From Rhodospirillaceae bacterium (lineage in GTDB: Bacteria > Pseudomonadota > Alphaproteobacteria > GCA-2721365): DNA of 64,000 nucleotides. Every line of letters starts with the position of its first letter. Position 1 is the first letter of the stretch. The DNA lies in the NCBI GenBank assembly GCA_002721365.1, contig PBKC01000031.1, positions 1 to 64,000 of the forward strand. The letters are read 5' to 3'. A program made the position numbers and the translations under genes. This document shows, one piece after another, positions 1-7,854 of the stretch. The notes under the pieces were generated by a model. That model was not told the origin of the DNA. It ran no database searches and saw only the letters and a list, made by a program, of their open reading frames with translations.

Positions 1-1
1 G

Positions 2-1189
2 CCCTTCGCCCTGTCGGAGCAGGAGCTCGCCTATGTCGACGCCTATTTCGAGGCGATGTCGGGGGTGACGACGACCGGATCGACGGTGATGATCGGCCTC
101 GACAACGCCCCGCCGGGGATCCTCCTCTGGCGCTCGCTGCTGCAATGGCTGGGCGGCATCGGCATCATCGTCATGGCGATCGCCATCCTGCCGCTCCTCA
201 GGGTCGGCGGCATGCAGCTCTTCCGCACGGAATCGTCGGAAAAGACCGAGAAGGTCCTGCCGCGCGCGGCACAGCTCTCGGCCAGCATCGCCATGATCTA
301 TATCGGTCTCACCGCCTTGTGGGCCGCGATGCTGTGGTCTTCTGGGATGACGCCGTTCGAAGCGATCTGCCATGCCATGACGACCATCGCCACCGGTGGT
401 TACTCGACCTCCGACAGCTCGATCGCTCATTTCAACAGCGCCTCGATCGACATCATCATCACCTTCGGGATGCTGGCCGGCGGCATCCCGTTCGTTCTCT
501 ACCTTCGCGCCTTCCGCGGCGAGGTCGGCGCGCTGATCCGCGACTCGCAGGTCCAGTGGTTCATCGGCTTCAGCCTGTTCGCCATCCTGGTCCTGGCGCT
601 ATGGCAGGCGATGACACTCGGGACGGAGTCATGGCTGGCGCTCCGCTATGCGGCCTTCAACGCGGTTTCGATCATCACCGGCACCGGCTTCGCCTCCACC
701 GACTACGGGCAGTGGGGACCGGCGGCACTGATGATGTTCTTCTTCCTGAAGTTCGTCGGCGGCTGCACCGGCAGCACCACCGGCGCGATCAAGATCTTCC
801 GCTTCCAGGTGCTGTTCCAGGTCGTCCGCATTCAGATGGGGCATCTGTTGCGGCCGCACGCGGTGCTGGTCGCGCATTTCAACGGCAAGCCGGTGCCCGA
901 GGCCGTCGCCGCGTCGGTGCTGGGCTTCCTGTTCCTGTTCATCGCCTCGGTGGCGGTGGTGGCGACGGCGCTGTCGCTGTTCGGCCTCGACTTCCTGACC
1001 AGCTTGAGCGGTGCCGCGACCTCGATCGCCAACGTCGGTCCCGGCCTGGGGCCGGTGATCGGCCCGTCGGGCAACTTTTCATCCCTGCCCGACGGCGCCA
1101 AATGGCTTCTCTCGGCCGCGATGCTGCTCGGCCGGCTGGAGCTCTTCACCGTCCTGGTGTTGTTCCTGCCGGCGTTCTGGCGGGGATGA
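2..1189 (+). CDS. trkH: TrkH family potassium uptake protein, 5' truncated by window edge
   Basis: Pore-forming inner-membrane subunit of a Trk/Ktr K+ uptake system. The open frame runs in from the window edge, so the N-terminus is missing; an ATG at 56 is internal (the frame is already coding YVDAYFEAMSGVTTTGSTV). Four selectivity-filter-like loops are visible in order: TTTGST, TIATGGYS, ITGTGFAS and SIANVGPGLG, with the GCTGSTTGAIKIFR segment typical of TrkH between the third and fourth. Many hydrophobic helices lie between. TrkH normally works with a cytoplasmic TrkA NAD-binding regulator, which is not in this window. The last 44 bases overlap the end of the convergent gene on the other strand. 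Confidence 0.95.
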   Translation, partial: PFALSEQELAYVDAYFEAMSGVTTTGSTVMIGLDNAPPGILLWRSLLQWLGGIGIIVMAIAILPLLRVGGMQLFRTESSEKTEKVLPRAAQLSASIAMIYIGLTALWAAMLWSSGMTPFEAICHAMTTIATGGYSTSDSSIAHFNSASIDIIITFGMLAGGIPFVLYLRAFRGEVGALIRDSQVQWFIGFSLFAILVLALWQAMTLGTESWLALRYAAFNAVSIITGTGFASTDYGQWGPAALMMFFFLKFVGGCTGSTTGAIKIFRFQVLFQVVRIQMGHLLRPHAVLVAHFNGKPVPEAVAASVLGFLFLFIASVAVVATALSLFGLDFLTSLSGAATSIANVGPGLGPVIGPSGNFSSLPDGAKWLLSAAMLLGRLELFTVLVLFLPAFWRG

Positions 1190-2285
1190 CGGTGGGTTTC
1201 GAGAACGCCTCGGCCAGGAAGGCCCCGAGGTCCCTGTTCGACTGGGCCCGTACCGACTCGTCCCGCAGCAGAACGTAGCCGTCGCTTCCCGAGCACAACC
1301 CCAGGATCAGCTTGCGGGTCAGCGTGTCGACCATCGGCAGTCGCGTCCACGACTCGTGCACGACGCCTTTCGGATCGACGGTGAACCGGCAGCCGGAGAG
1401 GTCGCGGCCGATCCGCCGTGGACTCGACGGCCCGCCGTCCCATTGGTGATAGCCTTCGGGGTAGACCTTCACCTCGACCGGTGCGCCGCCCGTGCGAAGG
1501 TCATCGGCAATCAGATCGCAGCGATCAGGATCGACGATCTCATCCTTGCCGCCGATCAGGATCAGCACCGGGGCACCGGTCGCACGGGTGTCCTCGAAGC
1601 GGGCGATGCAGGGCGAATAGAACGAGACATGCCCGGCGAACCGCGGTCCTTCGGGCGCGAACAGGTCCGCCACCTGGGCGTACGCCGCATAGCGCGCGGC
1701 CATCCCGCCGTAGGAGAAGCCGATCAGCACCACCCGACTGCCGTCGACCTCCGGCCGCTTGTCGAGATAGTCGAGCGCCGCATAGGCGTCGGCCAACAGC
1801 ATCGTCTCGGTTATCTCGATCAGCCGCTCGGTGAAGCCGGTCGCCCGATCCCGCCGCGAAGCGAAGGCATCAACGGCGAGCGCGGCGATCCCCATCGCCG
1901 CGAACTGGCGGCCATAGGTGAGCTCGCGGCTGCTCCGCACGCCCGAGGCGCCGTGGAGCATCACCACCGCCGGCACCGGATTTTCGGCGCTGGCGGTCTT
2001 CGGCATGAACAGGGTGCCTTGCCCGTCCTGCGGCGGATCCCTCTCGCCATCGCCGACATCGGTGAGGCTGTAGGGACTGCGGCTCGGAAAGGTGATCGCC
2101 TGGCCAGAGACGGCGCCTGCGGCGTTGGGCGAAGGCCAGATGGCTGGAAGTTCGGGCGTCGAGCCCTGCGCCGCGACCGCGACACAGGCCAGCATGGCGG
2201 CGAGAACGACGGTGAGCCGTCGGGTCCTGATCGGAAGCAGGGACATCGGCGCTCCACGGGGTTCGGAGGATGGCACTCTGCTCAT
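1146..2285 (-). CDS. Secreted dienelactone hydrolase-like alpha/beta hydrolase
   Basis: Alpha/beta hydrolase of the dienelactone hydrolase (DLH) type, about 379 residues. An Arg-rich stretch then a hydrophobic segment (LTVVLAAMLACVAVAAQGS) reads as a signal peptide, so it is probably periplasmic. The nucleophile elbow is GFSYGG, with Ser where classical DLH has Cys; acidic (GGKDEIVDPD) and His (GYHQWDGG) triad members follow. The ATG at 2285 overlaps the stop of the upstream ABC ATPase as ATGA; an internal ATG at 2246 behind a GGAG also fits and would place the signal peptide right at the N-terminus. Co-transcription with the importer suggests it acts on the same imported or scavenged compound (inference). 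Confidence 0.8.
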   Translation of the reverse strand: MSRVPSSEPRGAPMSLLPIRTRRLTVVLAAMLACVAVAAQGSTPELPAIWPSPNAAGAVSGQAITFPSRSPYSLTDVGDGERDPPQDGQGTLFMPKTASAENPVPAVVMLHGASGVRSSRELTYGRQFAAMGIAALAVDAFASRRDRATGFTERLIEITETMLLADAYAALDYLDKRPEVDGSRVVLIGFSYGGMAARYAAYAQVADLFAPEGPRFAGHVSFYSPCIARFEDTRATGAPVLILIGGKDEIVDPDRCDLIADDLRTGGAPVEVKVYPEGYHQWDGGPSSPRRIGRDLSGCRFTVDPKGVVHESWTRLPMVDTLTRKLILGLCSGSDGYVLLRDESVRAQSNRDLGAFLAEAFSKPTVIPARTPAGTTPGR

Positions 2286-3073
2286 GTAGTGCGGATGCCG
2301 GCCTCCGCCACCTCGGCCATTCGCGTTTCGCGGCGGTAGCCCCTGCTCGATTCGATCAGACCCCGCGCATAGTCGGTGGCGACCGCACCCTTGCGAAAAG
2401 CGGAAGCGGTCGCGGTCTCAACGACCTCGCCGTTCCGCATTACCGCCATCGTCTCGCACAGCCTGACGACGACGCCGAGATCATGGCTCACCAGGATGTA
2501 GGTCAGCGCCCGTTCGCGACGCAGCCGATCCAGAAGGTCGAGAACCTCCGCCTGGACCGACACGTCGAGCGCCGAGGTCGGCTCGTCCAGCAGCACGATC
2601 GCCGGCTCCAGGATCAGCGCCCGGGCGATCGCCACCCGCTGGCGCTGCCCACCGGAGAGCTGGTTGGGATAGCGATAGCGGAACCGGCGGTCGAGGCCCA
2701 CGTCGGCCAGCGCCGCGTCGATCCTGCGGTCGCGCTCGCCGACGCCGTGAAGGCGCAGAGGGGCCGCTAACGTCCGCGCCACGGTGTGGCGTGGATGAAG
2801 CGAGCCGTAGGGGTCCTGGAAGACCATCTGCAACTGCCGTCGCGCGGCGCGATCCCTCTTCGCCCCCATCGGCACGCCGTCGACCTCGATCCGCCCATCC
2901 CAATCGTCGATAAGGCCGGCGATGGTTCTCAAGACCGTCGTCTTGCCCGACCCCGACTCCCCCACCAGTCCAAATGCCGCGCCCTTCGGCACCGCGAAGG
3001 AAACGCCGCGGACGGCCGGAACGACACGCCCGCCGGCCCGAAAGGCGACACTGAGATCCTCGACCCTGATCAC
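2282..3073 (-). CDS. ABC transporter ATP-binding protein, oligopeptide/nickel class (DppF/OppF-like)
   Basis: Cytoplasmic ATPase energising the importer encoded just upstream. Walker A GESGSGKTT, signature LSGGQRQR, Walker [13 protein letters not shown] and the H-loop SHD are all present, so it should be active. It starts at ATG 3073, overlapping the stop of the other ATPase (3070) by 4 bases, and its own stop overlaps the start of the hydrolase gene. At 263 residues it is shorter than many OppF proteins and lacks the C-terminal oligopeptide extension with its Cys residues. The pair of ATPases with two permeases and an SBP_bac_5 protein defines the peptide/opine/nickel family; the substrate cannot be read from sequence. 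Confidence 0.93.
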   Translation of the reverse strand: MIRVEDLSVAFRAGGRVVPAVRGVSFAVPKGAAFGLVGESGSGKTTVLRTIAGLIDDWDGRIEVDGVPMGAKRDRAARRQLQMVFQDPYGSLHPRHTVARTLAAPLRLHGVGERDRRIDAALADVGLDRRFRYRYPNQLSGGQRQRVAIARALILEPAIVLLDEPTSALDVSVQAEVLDLLDRLRRERALTYILVSHDLGVVVRLCETMAVMRNGEVVETATASAFRKGAVATDYARGLIESSRGYRRETRMAEVAEAGIRTT

Positions 3074-3849
3074 AGCGTCGGTGCCGCCGCGAACAGCGCA
3101 CGGGTGTAGGGGTGGTGCGCTTCGGCAAGGCCTGATGCCGGCAGCGCCTCGACGATCCTTCCCGCCCGCATCACCAACGCCCGGTCGCAGAAAGTCGCCA
3201 CCAGATTGAGGTCATGCGTGATGATGAGAAGCCCCATGCCATGGGCGATCACCAGTTCGTCGAGGATCGCCAGCACCGAATGACGGACGGTGACGTCGAG
3301 GGCGGAGGTGGGCTCGTCGGCGATCAGCAGGTCGGGGCCCGCCGCCAGCACCATGGCGATCATCGCCCGCTGCCCCATGCCGCCGGACAACTGGTGGGGG
3401 TAAGCAGCGAACACCCGCTCGGGATCGCGGATATGGACCGCCGCCAGCATGTCGAGGGCGCGGCGACGCGCTTCCGTCCCGCCGATCCCGCCATGGGCGC
3501 GGTAACTCTCGACGATTTGGCGCCCCACCGTCATCACCGGGTTGAGCGCGTGGCGCGGGTCCTGAAGGATCATGCCGATCCGTCCGCCGCGTACCCGGCG
3601 CATGCGGCGCTCGTCGCAGCCGAGCAAGTCGATGCCGTCGAATGTCATGCGGTCTGCGGCGATGTGAGCCGAAGGCGGCAGCAGACGGAGAATCGCGCGC
3701 CCCACCGTCGACTTCCCTGACCCCGACTCCCCCACCAGCGCCACCCGCTCGTGACCGACGGTGAAATCGACGCCGTCGACGGCGACGACAGGGCCGCGGA
3801 TCGAATCGTAGGCGACACGAAGCCCGGCGATCTCCAGCCCCGCCGTCAT
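3070..3849 (-). CDS. ABC transporter ATP-binding protein, oligopeptide/nickel class (DppD/OppD-like)
   Basis: Second ATPase of the importer, 259 residues. Motifs seen: Walker [12 protein letters not shown]-loop in [12 protein letters not shown], signature [11 protein letters not shown], Walker [14 protein letters not shown], and the H-loop in IITHDL. The start is ATG at 3849, forming an ATGA overlap with the permease stop; the open frame continues far upstream but that extension is out-of-frame permease sequence with no ABC features. DppD-like proteins pair with a DppF-like partner to make a heterodimeric motor, matching the gene directly downstream. Confidence 0.93.
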   Translation of the reverse strand: MTAGLEIAGLRVAYDSIRGPVVAVDGVDFTVGHERVALVGESGSGKSTVGRAILRLLPPSAHIAADRMTFDGIDLLGCDERRMRRVRGGRIGMILQDPRHALNPVMTVGRQIVESYRAHGGIGGTEARRRALDMLAAVHIRDPERVFAAYPHQLSGGMGQRAMIAMVLAAGPDLLIADEPTSALDVTVRHSVLAILDELVIAHGMGLLIITHDLNLVATFCDRALVMRAGRIVEALPASGLAEAHHPYTRALFAAAPTL

Positions 3850-4739
3850 CGCCGAGGGTCCAGCACGTCGCGGAGTCCGTCGCCCAGGAGGTTGAACCCC
3901 AGGCTCACCACCAGGATGGCGAGGCCGGGCATGGTCGCCACCCACCACTGGTCGAACAGGTACTGCCGCCCGGCGGCGATCATCGCCCCCCATTCCGGCG
4001 CTGGCGGCTGTGCGCCGAGTCCCAGGAAACCGAGACCGGCGGCGATCAGGATGATCCCGGCCATATCTAGGGTCAGCCGCACGATCAGCGAAGAGGTGCA
4101 GAGCGGCATGACCTGAGTAAAGACGATCCCCCACGCCGTCGCGCCCTGCATCCGGGCGGCGTCGATGAACTCCCGCCCCCGAATGGTCAGGGCCTCGGCC
4201 CGGGCGAGTCGGGCGTAAGGCGGCCAGGCGGTGAGAGCCAAGGCGATCACCGCGTTCTCGATGCCTGGTCCCAGCGCCGCCACCAGCGCGAGGGCGAGGA
4301 TGAGACGTGGGAACGCCAGGAATACGTCGGTCACCCGCATCATCACGACATCGAGCCAGCCGCCGAAATAGCCCGAGACACAGCCGACGACCAGTCCGAC
4401 CGGCGCGGCGATCACCGCCACCAGCCCGACGATCATCAGGGTAATGCGGGCGCCATAGAGGATGCGGGCGAGTATGTCGCGGCCGAGCTGGTCGGTCCCC
4501 AGCCAGTGCGCCGCCCCCGGCGGCAGGAGCCGGTCGTCGAGATTCTGCGCGTAGGGGTCGTGCGCGGTGAGCAGCGGCGCCAGGACCGCCAGGGCGACCA
4601 GCAACAGGACGATGATAAGGCCGGTGAGCGCCAGCGGATTGGCCGCGAAGTCGCGCCACGCCACATAGGCCCGGCCCATCGCCGCCTGGGCCGGCGATGC
4701 CGGTGCTTCGTCGAGCAGCCAGGCGCGCATCGCCGTCAT
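3846..4739 (-). CDS. ABC transporter permease, DppC/OppC-like
   Basis: Inner-membrane permease of the peptide/nickel importer, 297 residues. It has the DppC N-terminal pattern (cytosolic stretch, first helix LTGLIIVLLLVALAVLAPL, then DPYAQNLDDRLLPP and HWLGTDQLGRDILARILYGAR) and the EAA-type coupling loop EFIDAARMQGATAWGIVFTQ. Start ATG 4739 overlaps the stop of the other permease (ATGA), so the frame's upstream extension is not coding. The four genes from the first permease to the second ATPase overlap by 4 bases each, a strong sign of translational coupling and fixed stoichiometry. Confidence 0.94.
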   Translation of the reverse strand: MTAMRAWLLDEAPASPAQAAMGRAYVAWRDFAANPLALTGLIIVLLLVALAVLAPLLTAHDPYAQNLDDRLLPPGAAHWLGTDQLGRDILARILYGARITLMIVGLVAVIAAPVGLVVGCVSGYFGGWLDVVMMRVTDVFLAFPRLILALALVAALGPGIENAVIALALTAWPPYARLARAEALTIRGREFIDAARMQGATAWGIVFTQVMPLCTSSLIVRLTLDMAGIILIAAGLGFLGLGAQPPAPEWGAMIAAGRQYLFDQWWVATMPGLAILVVSLGFNLLGDGLRDVLDPRR

Positions 4740-5782
4740 CGCGCCCTCGGGTCGAGCAGGCGGTAGAGCAGGTCGGAAAGGAGGTTGAGGCCGATGAAGA
4801 CGATACCGACGACGATGGTGCAACCCAGCACCGCATTCATGTCGGCGTTCAGGAGCGAGTTGGTGAGATAGGCGCCGAGCCCCGGCCAGGCGAACACGGT
4901 TTCGGTCAGCACCGATCCTTCGAGCAGGGCGCCGTAGCTCAACGCCACCACCGTTACCAGGGGAATCGCGGTGTTGCCGAGAGCATGGCGCCAGACGACG
5001 CGTGCCTCGGAGAGGCCCTTGGCGCGGGCCGCCAACACGTATTCCTGACCGAGCTGGTCGATCATGAAGCTCCGCGTCATCCGCGCGATGTAGGCGAGGG
5101 AGAAAGTCCCTAGTACCAGGGCCGGCAAAAGGATGTGGTCGAGGGCGCTTCCGAACACGTCCCAAGCGCCGGCCAGCGCGCTGTCGATCAGCAGGCTGCC
5201 GGTCACCGGCTGAGCCAGCCCTTCGAAGAACAAGTCGACCCTGCCCGGCCCTGCGGTCCAGTCGAGAGTGGCGTAGAACAGCAGCAGGGCGATCATGCCG
5301 AGCCAGAAGGTCGGCACCGAATAGCCAAGCAAAGTCACTACCCGGATGACATGGTCCGGCCAGCGGCCGCGGCGGACGGCGGCGATCACCCCGAGCGGGA
5401 CGCCGGCGAGCACGCCGATCAGCGTCGCCAGGGTCGCAAGCTCCAGCGTCGCCGGGAAGAACCGGCCGATATCGGCGAGCACCGGGCGGCCGGTCAGCAC
5501 CGACTGCCCGAAATCGCCCCTGAGAACGCCGCCGAGATAGATCAGGAACTGCCGCCACAGCGGCTCATCGAGCCCCATTGCTTCCCGCGCCGCGGCATAG
5601 GTCTCGGCGCTCGCCCGGTCGCCGACCACCGCGAGAACCGGGTCCACCGGAATCACCCGGCCGATGAAGAAGGTGACCAGCAGCAGTCCGAGAATGGTCG
5701 CCGCGACCGACCCCGCGAGCACCGCCCCGGACCGCAGCCGGCCCCGCGCCATGCGGAAGGTTTCGTCGTCGGTGACGGTCAT
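4736..5782 (-). CDS. ABC transporter permease, DppB/OppB-like
   Basis: First permease of the importer, 348 residues, with the DppB layout: N-terminal helix, periplasmic segment containing PVDPVLAVVGDRASAET and GDFGQSVLTGRPV, a helix bundle, and the coupling loop EYVLAARAKGLSEARVVWRHAL. No convincing Shine-Dalgarno precedes ATG 5782; an in-frame ATG at 5752 is the alternative start. It lies 341 bases downstream of the binding-protein gene, in a gap filled with inverted repeats, so its expression may be uncoupled from that of the binding protein. Confidence 0.93.
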   Translation of the reverse strand: MTVTDDETFRMARGRLRSGAVLAGSVAATILGLLLVTFFIGRVIPVDPVLAVVGDRASAETYAAAREAMGLDEPLWRQFLIYLGGVLRGDFGQSVLTGRPVLADIGRFFPATLELATLATLIGVLAGVPLGVIAAVRRGRWPDHVIRVVTLLGYSVPTFWLGMIALLLFYATLDWTAGPGRVDLFFEGLAQPVTGSLLIDSALAGAWDVFGSALDHILLPALVLGTFSLAYIARMTRSFMIDQLGQEYVLAARAKGLSEARVVWRHALGNTAIPLVTVVALSYGALLEGSVLTETVFAWPGLGAYLTNSLLNADMNAVLGCTIVVGIVFIGLNLLSDLLYRLLDPRAR

Positions 5783-5814
5783 CGGAGGGGACGGGTGCCG
5801 GTCGGCGGGGCCTT

Positions 5815-5935
5815 CGCGCTCCCCACCTCACCCCGGCCCTCTCCCCCCCGATGGGGCGGAGAGGGAGCGCCACCGTCCCTTCCGATCCCCCTCCTCCCCA
5901 TTGGGGGCGAGGGGTTAGGGGAGGTGGGGAACGCG
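5815..5935. repeat. Intergenic palindromic repeat element, type A (CT/GA-rich)
   Basis: An outer inverted repeat of 15 bases with one mismatch (5815-5829 against 5921-5935, core TCCCCACCTC/GAGGTGGGGA) encloses an inner 8-base stem, CCCTCTCC at 5837-5844 with GGAGAGGG at 5858-5865, and a second C-rich/G-rich hairpin around 5886-5915. This pattern matches the intergenic repeats sometimes seen between operon genes in GC-rich proteobacteria. It lies between the binding-protein and first permease genes, where folded RNA could stop RNA decay or attenuate transcription (inference). Confidence 0.65.
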
Positions 5936-6023
5936 AGGACCCTCCCGCGCTGCAGCCAATCCTCCACTAACCGATACCTGTCGTCACAAACGCCTGTCAT
6001 CGACCAAGTATCGCTCAGAACCG

Positions 6024-6097
6024 CGTCATCGCGAGGCCCGGAGGGCCGCGGCGATCCAAGACGCGCTTCCTGCTCCCTACGGTCGCTCGCGATGACG
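6024..6097. repeat. Intergenic inverted repeat element, type B (CGTCATCGCGAG ends)
   Basis: A perfect 12-base inverted repeat, CGTCATCGCGAG at 6024-6035 and CTCGCGATGACG at 6086-6097, brackets a GC-rich core containing GGCGATCCAAGACGCG. The end sequences look like the widespread class of dispersed repeats with 'GTCAT(T/C)GCGAG' termini found in many bacterial genomes (recognised from memory, not searched). No copy elsewhere in the window was noticed. It sits about 90 bases from the type A element in the same gap. Confidence 0.6.
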
Positions 6098-6123
6098 TGG
6101 GAAAAGTCAGGGCGCCCGGCTCC

Positions 6124-7728
6124 TCACTTCGTGACGTTCTTGTAGACGTTGCTCCCCGACAGCAGGTGAGTCTTGAACCCCTCGACCCCCTTCCTGAGGG
6201 CGATCAGGTCGCGTTCCTGGAACATGATCACGAAGGGCGAGTCCGCCTGGATGGCGCGCTGCAGGTCGGCATACATCGCCACCCGCCGGGCGAGGTCGCG
6301 CTCGCGCTTGGCCGCGGCGGTCTCCGCGGTGAGTTCGGGAATGTCCCAGGCGTTCCGCCATGCCAGCGACTTGTCGTCCGAGTCGTCGCTGTTGTCGGGG
6401 TTGCTGGCGAAAGCGACGGCATTGCTGTGCGGGTCGAGATAATCCGGCCCCCAGGCGCCGATATAGATGTCGTGACGACGGGCGCGGTACTTGGTGAGGG
6501 TCTGCTTGCCGTCGCCGGGGATGATTTCCAGGGAGATGCCGGCCTCGGCGAAGCTCGCCTGCAAGGCCTGGGCGACCTCGATGGTCGGCGTGGTCGAGCG
6601 CGTGTCCATGGTGACTGCGAAGCCGTCGCCGACGCCGGCTTCCGCCAGCAGCGCCTTCGCCTTGGCGAGATCAGGCGAAAAGGGCGCGTCGTCGATGGCG
6701 CCGAACATGCCGCGGGGCAGAAACACCTGCCGGACCTCGGCCCGGCCTTCCAGCAGCCGGTCGGCGATGCCCTGATAGTCGACCAGCCAGCGGAGCGCCT
6801 CCCGGACCTCGGGCTTGGCGAGGGTCGGGTTCTTCTGGTTGAGGCCGAGATAGAAGATCCGGCCGTTGGCCGCCGACCGTGTCTCGATGTCGGGATTGCC
6901 GGCCAGGCCCTTCGCCTGATCGGGACCGATGTTGCGGGCGATGTCGATATCGCCGTTTTCCAGCAGCAGGCGCTGGGTCGACGCCTCTCGGATGTCGCGG
7001 ACGACCACCCGCTGCATCTTCGGCGCCCCGTCCCAATAGTCGGGGAAGGCGTCGAGCATCAGGAACTCGCCGGCGTTCCAGGCCCGCAGGCTGAACGGCC
7101 CCGACCCGGCATCGTGAGTCTTGAGCCAGGCATTGCCGAGATCGCCGTCCTGCTGGTGCTCGAGAAGAAGCTGCTTGTCGACGACGGCGCTCACCCCCGC
7201 GCTCAAGGCGTTCACCACCAGCGACGGTGCGAGCGGCCGTTCGATCAGGTGCTCGACCGTCATCGGTCCCGCCGCCCGCACCTGCTGGTCGAGCCGCTCA
7301 GGCGTCCAGCCGAACTGGGTGAGGATGAAGGCCGGCGCCTTGTTGAGAATCACCGCCCGATGGAGCGAAAAGACGACGTCTTCGGCCGTCAGCGGATTGC
7401 CGGAATGGAAGGTGATCCCCGGCCTGACGGCGAGCGTGAACCGCTGGCCGTCATCGGACACCGACCATCCTTCGAGCGCCTCGGGAATGGGCTCAGCCGG
7501 ATCGTCGGGATTGGCGCGGAACAGCCGGTCGTAGAGGTTCCCATCGGCCTCGGCGCCCGAGAACTCGAACACCTCGGCCGGATCGAGGCTGATGATGTCG
7601 TCCATCGCCATCGCCATCACCAGCATGTTGGGCGGCGTATCGGCACGGACCGAGGAACCCGCCCCCAAGCCGGCAACAACTGCGAGGACCAGGGCGAACA
7701 GGCTCGGTAGTCGGCGAAGTCGGGGCAT
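6124..7728 (-). CDS. ABC transporter substrate-binding protein, SBP_bac_5 family
   Basis: Periplasmic solute-binding protein of the peptide/opine/nickel family, 534 residues. A signal peptide is visible (MPRLRRLPSLFALVLAVVAG through SSVRA). Family hallmarks follow: an early LDP motif (ISLDPAEV), NLYDRLFR, PEALEGWSVSDDGQRFTLAVRPGITFHSGNPLTAEDVVFSL, and later the FYLGLNQ and LRWLVDYQGI segments. First gene of the importer operon, followed by a 341-base gap with palindromic repeats before the permeases. Such a hairpin-rich gap after the binding-protein gene is a known way to keep binding protein in excess over membrane subunits; here that is inference. Substrate unknown. Confidence 0.93.
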   Translation of the reverse strand: MPRLRRLPSLFALVLAVVAGLGAGSSVRADTPPNMLVMAMAMDDIISLDPAEVFEFSGAEADGNLYDRLFRANPDDPAEPIPEALEGWSVSDDGQRFTLAVRPGITFHSGNPLTAEDVVFSLHRAVILNKAPAFILTQFGWTPERLDQQVRAAGPMTVEHLIERPLAPSLVVNALSAGVSAVVDKQLLLEHQQDGDLGNAWLKTHDAGSGPFSLRAWNAGEFLMLDAFPDYWDGAPKMQRVVVRDIREASTQRLLLENGDIDIARNIGPDQAKGLAGNPDIETRSAANGRIFYLGLNQKNPTLAKPEVREALRWLVDYQGIADRLLEGRAEVRQVFLPRGMFGAIDDAPFSPDLAKAKALLAEAGVGDGFAVTMDTRSTTPTIEVAQALQASFAEAGISLEIIPGDGKQTLTKYRARRHDIYIGAWGPDYLDPHSNAVAFASNPDNSDDSDDKSLAWRNAWDIPELTAETAAAKRERDLARRVAMYADLQRAIQADSPFVIMFQERDLIALRKGVEGFKTHLLSGSNVYKNVTK

Positions 7729-7854
7729 GCCTCTCCCTCATGCGCTTGCGGCCGATCGCGATACCGTCACGGCATCCGATCCACAGCCTCGTCACGGGAA
7801 CGCCTTTCCCTCCTGCGGCGGAGGGATGTCGGCCGCGGCTACCCCAGTCTTAGC

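Noticed and set aside
3850..5558. Long N-terminal extensions of the second ATPase and the second permease
   Set aside because: The extensions read through neighbouring permease genes in the wrong frame; true starts are fixed by ATGA overlaps at 3849 and 4739.
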